In this document: positions 13,311 through 19,075 of the stretch, one piece after another | How positions within the stretch are numbered: the first letter of the stretch is position 1 | Layout of the letters: every line of letters begins with the position of its first letter | Assembly (NCBI GenBank): GCA_007129135.1 | Contig: SKWB01000373.1 | Location: forward strand, 1-19,075 | Reading direction: 5' to 3' | From: Halococcaceae archaeon | GTDB lineage: Archaea > Halobacteriota > Halobacteria > Halobacteriales > Halalkalicoccaceae | DNA: 19,075 bases | Position numbers and translations under genes: made by a program | The notes under the pieces: model-generated | What the model saw: only the letters and a program-made list of their open reading frames with translations | Told to the model about the DNA's origin: nothing | The model's database searches: none

Positions 13311-14264
13311 TCACGAATCGATAACGACGCGGTCGTAGACCGAGAGCAGGTCGTCCGCCATCCGATCGAGTTGGAAATCGTCGACGACCGCGCGCCCGTT
13401 CGAGCGACGATCGCCGTCCAGCGCCGCCTCCAGACCGGCGACGAGGCCGTCCTCGCTGCCGACGACGTAGCTGTTCTCGACGTCCGTGAGGAGTTCGCGG
13501 GCGAAACCCACGTCGGTGGAGACGACGGGGACGTTGCAGGCCGCCGCCTCCTCGACGACCATGGGGCCGCTCTCGTAGCGGGAGGTGACGAGGAGCGCGT
13601 CGCTGGCGTTCATCACCAGCGGCATCTCCTCGTACGGCCGACCGCAGACCGTCTCCAGTCGGGGGGCCGGAGTGAGCCGATCGACGACCCTCCGCGCCCG
13701 TTCGTAGCCCTTGACGGCGCGTTTCGGATCGGACGGGAAGAGGACGATCCTCGCCTCCCGGTCCCACCCGAGTCGGTCGCGGGCAACCTCCTTGGAGATG
13801 GGGCGAAAGAGTTCGGTGTCGACGCCGAACGGGACGATCTCGTACCGTCGCGAGAGCCGTCTGCCGACCGCCGAGGAGGGGACGATCACGGCGTCGCTGT
13901 AGCGTACCCCGGCCGCCGTCGCACGATCGAGCCACGGCGACCGACCGACGAACTCGGTTCCCCAGAGGGTGAGCACCACCGGGCGCGTCGGCTGCCCGAG
14001 CCCGAGCGGCGCGAGCGGGCCGTAGTTCACGTGGACCAGGTCGTATCGGTCCAGACCGGCGCGGAGCACTCGTCGGTAGAGGTCGACCCGGGAGCGAACG
14101 CCCCCGTCCCCGCGCGGCGTCAGCACCGTACACTCGACGCCTCGATTCTCGAGGACCCCGATCTGCTGGTCGAAGAACGACCGCCGCGCCGGTGCGATCT
14201 GGAGGACTCGGAAGCCTTCGCAGGGCGACCGACCCGACACGCCCGCTACGCTCTCGTCTCTCAC
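13311..14264 (-). CDS. GT4-family (GT-B fold) glycosyltransferase
   Basis: A 317-residue glycosyltransferase of the GT-B fold, family 4 type. The N-terminal half carries a Rossmann start FRVLQIAPARRSFF (18-31) and LTLWGTEFVG (98-107). The C-terminal half has VPFGVDTELFRP (144-155), LFPSDPKRAVKGYE (175-188) and the nucleotide-sugar-binding E-x7-E in ESGPMVVEE (Glu231 and Glu239), followed by NVPVVSTDVG. It is shorter than many GT4 enzymes (usually 350-400). It has no membrane helix, so it acts at the cytoplasmic face. The start is GTG at 14264, 3 bases after the dehydrogenase stop, and no closer ATG keeps the N-terminal strand. It is the last gene of the minus-strand glycan operon. Donor and acceptor are unknown; a uronic acid made by its neighbour is the natural guess. 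Confidence 0.88.
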   Translation of the reverse strand: MRDESVAGVSGRSPCEGFRVLQIAPARRSFFDQQIGVLENRGVECTVLTPRGDGGVRSRVDLYRRVLRAGLDRYDLVHVNYGPLAPLGLGQPTRPVVLTLWGTEFVGRSPWLDRATAAGVRYSDAVIVPSSAVGRRLSRRYEIVPFGVDTELFRPISKEVARDRLGWDREARIVLFPSDPKRAVKGYERARRVVDRLTPAPRLETVCGRPYEEMPLVMNASDALLVTSRYESGPMVVEEAAACNVPVVSTDVGFARELLTDVENSYVVGSEDGLVAGLEAALDGDRRSNGRAVVDDFQLDRMADDLLSVYDRVVIDS

Positions 14265-14267
14265 CGC

Positions 14268-15560
14268 TCAGAGCCGTCTGTACTCGTATCCCGCCTCGGT
14301 CATCGCCTCCTCGTCGAGGACCCCCTTCACGTCGATCAACACCGGGTCGTCCGCGAGCCCGTCGGCGATCTCGACGAAATCGATCTCTCTGAGCTCGTCG
14401 TGCGGCGTCGCGAGGACGATCCCGTCGACACCGTCGTAGGACGGCTCGCCGAGCGGTTCGATCCCGAACGCCGACCGGACCGCCTCGGGGTTCGCGACCG
14501 GGTCGTAGCCGGCGATCTCGACGCCGTACTCCTCGAGCGCGGCGATGACGCCGCCGATCTCGGAGGTCCGGAGGTCGCCGACGTTCGGCTTGTACGAGAG
14601 GCCGAGCACGAGCAGACGGCTCCCCTTGAGCACCTTATCGGACTGGTTGAGCGCCTTCAGCGTCACCTCGGCGACGTGTTTCGGCATGTACTCGTTGATC
14701 TCGCGGGCCTGGAGGATCAGCTTCGGCGAGAAGCCCGCGCGCTCGGAGCCGTGGACGAGGTAGAGCGGGTCGACCGGGATGCAGTGGCCGCCGACGAGCC
14801 CGGGCTCGTACCGGTGGAAGTTCCACTTCGACGCCGCGGCGTCGATCACTGCGCGCGTGTCGAGGTCCATGTGCTCGCAGATGATCGCGAGCTCGTTCAC
14901 GAGCGCGATGTTCATGTCCCGCTGGACGTTCTCGAGCACCTTCGCGGCCTCAGCGGTCTCGAGGCTCGACGCCCGGTAGACCCCCGCCTCGACGACCCGC
15001 TCGTAGAGGTCGGCGAGGTCGGCGAGCGTCTCCTCGCTGTCGGCGCTCACGATCTTCTTCACCTCGCGCAGCCCGCGTCCGGCGTCCCCGGGGGACATCC
15101 GTTCCGGCGAGTAGCCCACGGAGAAGCCCTCTCCGGCGGTCATCGAGGAGGTCTCCTCGAGTGCAGGGACCAGCACGTCGCGGGTGACACCGGGGTAGAC
15201 GGTCGATTCGAGCACCACGGTCGCGCCCGTGGCGAGGTGTTCACCGACGGTTCGGCCCGCGGACTCGACGAAATCGAGGTTCGGGTTCTTCAGCCCGTCG
15301 ACCGGCGTCGGGACGGTGACGATCACGTACTCCGCGCGTTCGATCGGCGTCGGGTCGGCGGTGAACTCGATCGTTCCCGATTCGACCACCTCGTCGCCGA
15401 TCTCGCCGGTCGGGTCCGTACCCGACGAGAGCGCGTCGATCTTTCCTTGGTCGACGTCGAAGCCGATGACGGTACAGCCCTCGTCGTCGAACGCCGCGGC
15501 GAGCGGCAGTCCGACGTAGCCGAGGCCGACGATACAGATGGTGGGTGTGTCCTGGGTCAT
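14268..15560 (-). CDS. UDP-N-acetylhexosamine 6-dehydrogenase (nucleotide sugar dehydrogenase)
   Basis: A 430-residue NAD-dependent enzyme of the UDP-glucose/GDP-mannose dehydrogenase family, oxidising C6 of a nucleotide sugar to a carboxylate. The NAD site is GLGYVGLP (12-19); STVYPGVT and GYSPERMSPGD follow. The catalytic Cys260 lies in GGHCIPVDPLYL. The C-terminal domain begins about LGLSYKPNVGDLRTSE. The SPERxxPGD motif and GGHCIPVDP loop resemble the UDP-HexNAc dehydrogenases (VipA/WbpO/WecC class) rather than UDP-glucose dehydrogenase, but GlcNAc, GalNAc and ManNAc cannot be separated. The start at 15560 overlaps the acetyltransferase stop by 4 bases (ATGA), a sign of translational coupling. 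A longer upstream frame exists but is not protein-like. Confidence 0.9.
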   Translation of the reverse strand: MTQDTPTICIVGLGYVGLPLAAAFDDEGCTVIGFDVDQGKIDALSSGTDPTGEIGDEVVESGTIEFTADPTPIERAEYVIVTVPTPVDGLKNPNLDFVESAGRTVGEHLATGATVVLESTVYPGVTRDVLVPALEETSSMTAGEGFSVGYSPERMSPGDAGRGLREVKKIVSADSEETLADLADLYERVVEAGVYRASSLETAEAAKVLENVQRDMNIALVNELAIICEHMDLDTRAVIDAAASKWNFHRYEPGLVGGHCIPVDPLYLVHGSERAGFSPKLILQAREINEYMPKHVAEVTLKALNQSDKVLKGSRLLVLGLSYKPNVGDLRTSEIGGVIAALEEYGVEIAGYDPVANPEAVRSAFGIEPLGEPSYDGVDGIVLATPHDELREIDFVEIADGLADDPVLIDVKGVLDEEAMTEAGYEYRRL

Positions 15561-16147
15561 GCGAGCGTGTTCCTCTCCGAAAGCGTCTCTGGAAGCGGGC
15601 GATGCACGGCGGGGACGCCCACTGCGAGCGTGTCCGGTGGGACGTCCCGGGTGATGACTGCCCCCGCGGCGACGAAGGCGTTCTCGCCGACGTTTACTCC
15701 CGGCAGCAGCGTCGCGTTCGCGCCGATCGAGGCGCCGTCTTCGACCGTCGGGCCGACGAGGTCGGCGTCGCGCCGGACCGGGAACGGGTCGTTCGTGAAG
15801 ACCGCGCGCGGGCCGACGAAGACGTTGTCCCCGATCGTCGTGTGCGTCGGGACGTAGACGCCGGTCTGGAGGCTCACGTGCGAGCCGATCTCGGTCGTCC
15901 CGTCGATGACGGTCTTCGTCCCGACGAGGACGTCGTCCCCGACGATCGTGTTCTCGCGGACGAGCGCGTCGTGCCCGGTCGTGAAGTCGTCGCCGATCGC
16001 ACAGTCCGCGTAGACGATCGTCCCCCGGCGAACGTGGGCCCGGTCGCCGATCACCGTCGGCTCGGCGTCCTCGCTGTAGGGGTAGCCGACGAGCTCCGGC
16101 TGCTCGATCGTCGGGTCGGCACCGAGGTCGAGATACGTCTCGGCCAT
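15557..16147 (-). CDS. Left-handed beta-helix N-acetyltransferase (WbpD/WlbB-like)
   Basis: A 196-residue hexapeptide-repeat acyltransferase. After a short head, repeats run from about residue 31 to 175 (TVIGDRAHVRRGTIVYADCA, then IGDDFTTG, IVGDDVLVG, TEIGSHVSL). The insert GPRAVFTNDPFPVRR at 112-126 and the end GAVITRDVPPDTLAVGVPA are typical of sugar N-acetyltransferases such as WbpD/WlbB, which acetylate a 3-amino group of UDP-aminouronic acids. Its next gene is a UDP-HexNAc dehydrogenase, as in those pathways; however, the oxidoreductase and aminotransferase that would make a 3-amino sugar are not in this window. An O-acetyltransferase role is possible. Its ATG shares one base with the stop of the upstream small gene (TAATG), so the genes are coupled. 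The protein is cytoplasmic. Confidence 0.85.
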   Translation of the reverse strand: MAETYLDLGADPTIEQPELVGYPYSEDAEPTVIGDRAHVRRGTIVYADCAIGDDFTTGHDALVRENTIVGDDVLVGTKTVIDGTTEIGSHVSLQTGVYVPTHTTIGDNVFVGPRAVFTNDPFPVRRDADLVGPTVEDGASIGANATLLPGVNVGENAFVAAGAVITRDVPPDTLAVGVPAVHRPLPETLSERNTLA

Positions 16148-16395
16148 TAGCTCTCCATGTAGCCGAGCGACTCCAGGCGGCGCTCGACCTCCGCCTGCTC
16201 GGCGGCGTCGACCTCGTCGTCGGTCTCGGCCTCGACGATCGCGAGGACCTCCTCCATGACGAAGGTGATGTACTCGGCTTCGGTGTCGAACTCGCTCCTC
16301 GGGAGACGTGCTTCGACACGGCTGAGGATCCGATCCGGAAGCTCCACGTCTCGCGTGGCCCCGTCCGCTCGAGACGACGCATCGGCGCTGGTCAT
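16147..16395 (-). CDS. Small 82-residue glycan-cluster protein with RLESLGYM tail
   Basis: I cannot assign a biochemical function. The first 16 residues are Ser/Ala/Asp-rich. Then VELPDRILSRVEARLPRSEF and EFDTEAEYITFVMEEVLA read like a ribbon-helix-helix-type fold (a strand followed by two helices, with FDTEAEYITFV as the turn). Next is a Glu/Asp-rich helix (residues about 55-72) and the terminus VERRLESLGYMES. This short protein type is often found in archaeal and bacterial glycan loci. The ending resembles the RL..LGYL tail found at the C-terminus of many sulfatase-like proteins. It starts the minus operon (TATA-like CTATAGC at 16423-16429, 31 bases away), and its TAA stop overlaps the next ATG. 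It may be a DNA-binding autoregulator of the cluster or a protein partner; both are inference. Confidence 0.7.
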   Translation of the reverse strand: MTSADASSRADGATRDVELPDRILSRVEARLPRSEFDTEAEYITFVMEEVLAIVEAETDDEVDAAEQAEVERRLESLGYMES

Positions 16396-16422
16396 ACGGC
16401 TTCGTCGCCACGTGGTGGTTTT

Positions 16423-16429
16423 GCTATAG
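16423..16429 (-). promoter_or_regulatory. TATA-like box of the minus glycan operon
   Basis: Minus-strand CTATAGC, about 31 bases before the ATG at 16395, in the 112-base region shared with the divergent sulfatase-like gene. Confidence 0.45.
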
Positions 16430-16474
16430 AGTGCGTAATCGAGCGGCTCACTCGGCGATCCGAGCTACCTCCTG

Positions 16475-16484
16475 CATAATAAAG
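16475..16484 (+). promoter_or_regulatory. TATA box of the sulfatase-like operon
   Basis: CATAATAAAG is centred about 29 bases before the ATG at 16508, so the mRNA should be leaderless or nearly so. It lies about 50 bases from the opposing box, so the two operons could share regulation. Confidence 0.6.
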
Positions 16485-16507
16485 CGGTCTCTGGGCCGAA
16501 CGAGGCC

Positions 16508-17752
16508 ATGAGCGACCCACGCGACGTCATTCTCGTGACGATCGATAGCATACGTGCCGATCACTGTAGCTGGTGGGGCTACGAGCGCGAGACGACACCG
16601 ACGCTCGACCGCCTCGCCGACGAGGGCCTCGTCTTCGAGACCGCCATCGCCCCCGCCTCGGAGACGTTCGGCTCGGTGACGACGTTCCTCGCCGACGGCG
16701 ACTCGAACAAACGCCCCGTCTCGCGCCATCCGACGATCGGCGACCGCATCAGGGAGCACATGACCGCCCGTGACACCGTCGCCGAGCAGTTCTCGCGAGC
16801 GGGCTACGAGACCGCCGGCTTCTCGACGAACCCCTGGACCTCGCGATTCTTCGGGTTCGACGCCGGCTTCGACCACTACGAGGACTTCATGGAGACGGAC
16901 GAGAGCGTCCAGCGCGGGCAGGGTGGCGGCCGCTCGGTCGGGATCTCGACGCTCCTCGAACAGGTCCGCCACTGGCGGAACGGACAGGGGATGTACATGT
17001 CGTGGGAGGCGATCTACGACGACGTGATCGAGCGCCAGCGGCGGATGGAGAGCCCGTACTTCCTCTGGACGTTCCTCGTCGATCCGCACATGCCGTACAT
17101 CCCCGGCGAGGGCTACCGGAGCCAGCCCTCGGCGCTCACCTACCTCGCGAACCTCTGGCTCTACGCCGGCAGCGACCGGTTCGAGTCGAGGTTCCACGAC
17201 TGGCTGATCACCGCCTACGACGACGCCCTCACCCACACCGACGCCTTCCTCGAACGGCTGATGGAGGAGGTCGGCGAGGGGCCGGACGCCCCGATCGTCG
17301 TCATCGTCGCCGACCACGGCGAGGAGTTCGGGGACCACGGGATGTACGGCCACGGCGGGCGGCTCTACGAGGAACTGGTCCACGTCCCGCTCGTGGTCGT
17401 GAACGGGCCCGAGGACGTCGTGAGCGAGCCCTTTTCGCTGCGCCGGATTCCCGAACTCCTCTCGCGACTCGCCCACGGCGAGGAGTACGACGACCTCACC
17501 GAGCCGTACGTGGTCTCGGGCAACAACGCCCCGAAGGTCGCGGTCCGCGGCGCGGAGTGGAAGTACATCTGGTCGCCGGATGCGGAGGAGCTCTACGGGA
17601 TCGACGGCGTCGGCCCGGAACACCGGGTGCTCGAGAACGACGACCTCCTCGAGGTCGGTCGGGACGTCACTGCGGGCTACCACGAGTCCGAAGCCGAGAT
17701 CGAGCGCGTCCTCGCCGGGGTGGACGAGGCGGTCGCGAGCGGCTCGCTGTAG
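16508..17752 (+). CDS. Sulfatase/alkaline-phosphatase-superfamily protein without CxPxR
   Basis: A 414-residue protein of the metal-dependent sulfatase/phosphotransferase superfamily. Metal ligands expected for the fold are visible: Asp13 in LVTIDSIRAD, DPHMPY at 192-197 and DHGEEFGDHG at 269-278, with GHGG at 281-284. Where a sulfatase has C/S-x-P-x-R with the formylglycine residue, this protein has APASETFGSVTT (48-59). No Cys or Pro-Arg pair is present, so Ser51, Thr53 or Ser56 would have to be the nucleophile. This points to a phosphotransferase or phosphodiesterase (as in LtaS-like or phosphoethanolamine-transferase relatives) or an inactive member. There is no signal peptide or membrane helix, so it is cytoplasmic, unusual for a sulfatase on secreted glycans. 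It is first in the plus operon; its stop is 4 bases before the next ATG. Confidence 0.85.
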   Translation: MSDPRDVILVTIDSIRADHCSWWGYERETTPTLDRLADEGLVFETAIAPASETFGSVTTFLADGDSNKRPVSRHPTIGDRIREHMTARDTVAEQFSRAGYETAGFSTNPWTSRFFGFDAGFDHYEDFMETDESVQRGQGGGRSVGISTLLEQVRHWRNGQGMYMSWEAIYDDVIERQRRMESPYFLWTFLVDPHMPYIPGEGYRSQPSALTYLANLWLYAGSDRFESRFHDWLITAYDDALTHTDAFLERLMEEVGEGPDAPIVVIVADHGEEFGDHGMYGHGGRLYEELVHVPLVVVNGPEDVVSEPFSLRRIPELLSRLAHGEEYDDLTEPYVVSGNNAPKVAVRGAEWKYIWSPDAEELYGIDGVGPEHRVLENDDLLEVGRDVTAGYHESEAEIERVLAGVDEAVASGSL

Positions 17753-17756
17753 AGTC

Positions 17757-18575
17757 ATGGTGGACTCGACCGAGATCGCGGCATTCCTGGGCGCGGAACA
17801 CGTCGGCCCCGTCGCGAGCGTGACCGGCGTCGAATCGCTCGATCGCGCGGGTCCCGACCACCTCACGTTCTGCGTCTATGACGACCCGAACGCGATCGCG
17901 GCGAGCGACGCGGGGGCGGTCGTCTGTCCGCAGTCGGTCGAGGTAGAGGGTACGCGAACGCTCATCCGAACGGACTGCCCGCGCGAGGACTTCACCGTCG
18001 CGGGAAGCGAGTTCTTCTCGCCCGCGGTCGAGGGGACGGAGATCCACCCGACCGCGATCGTCCACGAGGACGCGGAGATCGGCGAGCGGACCGTTATCCA
18101 CCCCTACGTGCGGATCGACGCGAACGTGGTCGTCGGCGACGACTGCGAGATCGAGACCGGATGCGTGCTGGGGACACCGGGGTTCGGCTTCCAGCCGGAC
18201 CGCGAGGGTCGCTATCACAACAAGGTCCACACCGGGCGCGTCCGGATCGGCGACGACGTCAGGATCGGGCCGAACTGCGTGATCGACCGGGCGGTGTTCG
18301 AGGAGACCGTCGTCGGGACCGGAACGAAGCTCCACGACTTCTGTCACGTCGGACACAACGTCCGGATCGGCGAGCGCGCGCTGATCAACTCCTTCTGCAC
18401 GTTCGCGGGCAGTGCGGTCATCGGCGACCGGGTCCGACTGCACCCCCGGGTCTCGATCGGCAACCACGTCACCGTCGGCGACGACGCGGTCGTCGGGATG
18501 AACTCCGGCGTGCTCTCGGACGTCCCCGCGGGCACGACGGTCGTCGGAACGCCAGCGCGCCCGATCGACGAGTAA
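17757..18575 (+). CDS. LpxD-like UDP-sugar N-acyltransferase
   Basis: A 272-residue protein closely matching LpxD layout. The N-terminal uridine-binding-type domain (about 1-92) includes ESLDRAGPDHLTFC. Residues about 96-245 form hexapeptide coils. The LpxD signature GTPGFGFQPDREGRYHNK (139-156) is followed by GRVRIGDDVRIGPNCVIDR (160-178) and the catalytic-type DFCHVGHNVRIG (194-205), with His200 at the position of the catalytic His. The C-terminal LpxD helix is absent, so it is shorter than E. coli LpxD (about 340). Archaea have no lipid A, so the acyl donor is probably acetyl-CoA or another CoA, and the acceptor a UDP-amino sugar. It follows the sulfatase-like gene by 4 bases and is likely co-transcribed. 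Confidence 0.85.
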   Translation: MVDSTEIAAFLGAEHVGPVASVTGVESLDRAGPDHLTFCVYDDPNAIAASDAGAVVCPQSVEVEGTRTLIRTDCPREDFTVAGSEFFSPAVEGTEIHPTAIVHEDAEIGERTVIHPYVRIDANVVVGDDCEIETGCVLGTPGFGFQPDREGRYHNKVHTGRVRIGDDVRIGPNCVIDRAVFEETVVGTGTKLHDFCHVGHNVRIGERALINSFCTFAGSAVIGDRVRLHPRVSIGNHVTVGDDAVVGMNSGVLSDVPAGTTVVGTPARPIDE

Positions 18576-18592
18576 CCCGCCATTACCGGCCG

Positions 18593-18602
18593 CTTATTTA
18601 TG
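18593..18602 (+). promoter_or_regulatory. TATA-like box before the DUF354 gene
   Basis: CTTATTTATG is centred about 33 bases before an ATG at 18631 and 110 before the DUF354 start at 18708. Transcription would begin near 18625, just in front of a 26-codon ORF rather than at the DUF354 gene. Confidence 0.4.
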
Positions 18603-18630
18603 ACCCGGCGTCGGTTCTCTACCGGAAAGC

Positions 18631-18711
18631 ATGTCGGAAGCTATTCAGGGGGCGTCCTCGCGGGGTCGTACGCGAGCGCCGCCCGGCGAACGGAGTCGAT
18701 GGGCCCGATGA
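18631..18711 (+). CDS. Possible 26-codon upstream ORF overlapping the DUF354 start
   Basis: ATG at 18631 opens a frame of 26 codons (MSEAIQGASSRGRTRAP... ending SRWAR) that stops with TGA at 18709-18711. The stop forms an ATGA overlap with the ATG of the DUF354 gene at 18708. The predicted TATA box positions this ATG, not the DUF354 one, at the 5' end of the mRNA. It may be a leader ORF giving translational coupling or chance sequence. There is no family resemblance. Confidence 0.3.
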   Translation: MSEAIQGASSRGRTRAPPGERSRWAR

Positions 18712-19075
18712 GGGTCGTCGTCACGATCCAGCACCCCGCGCACGTCCACTTCTACCGGCACACGATCGCCGACCTCGAACGCGAGGGCCACGAGGTCCGG
18801 GTGTTCGTTCGGGAGAACGAGGTCGCGGTCGACCTGCTCGAGACCTACGGGGTCGACCACACCGTGCTCGTCGGTGAGAGCGACTCGCTGGCCTCGCTCG
18901 CGCGCACGCAGTTCACCTACGAGCGGCTGCTCTACCGGCACGCGAAACCGTTCGATCCCGACGTGTTGACCTGCATCGGCGGGGTCGCGGTCGCCCACGT
19001 CGCGTCGCTGCTGGGCGCGAAGAGCGTCGCGTTCACCGACACCGAACACGCCACGATCGTCAACGCGCTCACCGC
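18708..19075 (+). CDS. DUF354-type GT-B-like protein, N-terminal part (continues past the window)
   Basis: The first 122 residues are visible. MRVVVTIQHPAHVHFYRH at the start, then LEREGHEVRVFVRENEVAVDLL (split; residues about 22-45) and CIGGVAVAHVASLLG and AFTDTEHA, match DUF354 proteins, which have a glycosyltransferase-B-like N-terminal half and sit in archaeal glycan and cell-surface loci. Enzymatic activity has not been assigned from sequence. The start is ATG 18708, which gives the conserved MRVVVTIQHPAH; ATG 18699 adds three residues, and an in-frame ATG at 18600 would add a basic segment (MTRRRFSTGKH...) overlapping the TATA-like box, so I disfavour it. It lies 132 bases after the LpxD-like gene with a separate promoter. 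The missing C-terminus prevents further judgement. Confidence 0.8.
   Translation, partial: MRVVVTIQHPAHVHFYRHTIADLEREGHEVRVFVRENEVAVDLLETYGVDHTVLVGESDSLASLARTQFTYERLLYRHAKPFDPDVLTCIGGVAVAHVASLLGAKSVAFTDTEHATIVNALT

Noticed and set aside
13233..15857. Very long plus-strand open frame (874 codons) opposite the glycan operon
   Set aside because: It is Arg/Val/Asp-rich with no fold motifs. The GT4, dehydrogenase and acetyltransferase on the other strand have intact family signatures. High GC leaves antisense frames open.
14268..16382. 704-codon minus-strand extension of the dehydrogenase
   Set aside because: The upstream 274 residues are an out-of-frame shadow of the acetyltransferase and small protein. 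The dehydrogenase begins at 15560 with the NAD-binding strand and an ATGA overlap.

Overview
The window reads as haloarchaeal DNA (class Halobacteria); I cannot fix the genus. The support is direct: GC-rich coding sequence, very acidic predicted proteins, archaeal TATA-like boxes 27-31 bases before many start codons (leaderless or near-leaderless mRNAs), twin-arginine lipoprotein export, and small families I know mainly from haloarchaea (DUF7344-like and DUF7563-like proteins). I see no tRNA, rRNA, CRISPR array, transposase or integrase.

Left part (1-11511), amino-sugar supply and surface modification. A truncated cupin gene (minus) is followed by a GNAT acetyltransferase (plus) whose 3' end overlaps, tail to tail, a secreted lipoprotein with a polysaccharide-deacetylase fold (minus). 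Then come a GlmM-type phosphohexomutase, a NodU/CmcH-type carbamoyltransferase, a GlmU-type bifunctional nucleotidyltransferase/acetyltransferase, and a membrane-anchored protein with a long Asp/Ala tail built on a DDA repeat (all plus). A hairpin separates these from an asparagine-synthetase-like protein without the glutaminase cysteine and from GlmS (both minus). GlmS, GlmM and GlmU together account for fructose-6-P to UDP-GlcNAc, although they lie in three separate transcription units.

Middle (11512-13310), small regulators. A 55-residue zinc-ribbon-like protein lies upstream of glmS. Beyond it is a tight two-gene unit of membrane-tethered winged-helix proteins (DUF7344-like, then a MarR/IclR-like HTH with an N-terminal membrane helix). 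An AT-rich stretch of about 280 bases with two small palindromes separates this from the glycan cluster.

Right part (13311-19075), surface-glycan cluster. A minus-strand operon with overlapping or nearly touching genes encodes a small 82-residue protein, a left-handed beta-helix acyl/acetyltransferase, a UDP-HexNAc-type dehydrogenase and a GT4 glycosyltransferase. From the same short intergenic region a plus-strand unit diverges: a sulfatase/alkaline-phosphatase-superfamily protein without the sulfatase CxPxR motif, an LpxD-like acyltransferase, then, behind its own promoter and a 26-codon upstream ORF, a DUF354-type protein cut by the window end. My reading is that UDP-GlcNAc made by the left part is oxidised to a uronic acid, acylated, polymerised or transferred, and further decorated (carbamoyl, possibly phosphoryl or sulfuryl groups) on a cell-surface glycan. 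The individual families are recognised; the pathway linkage is inference.
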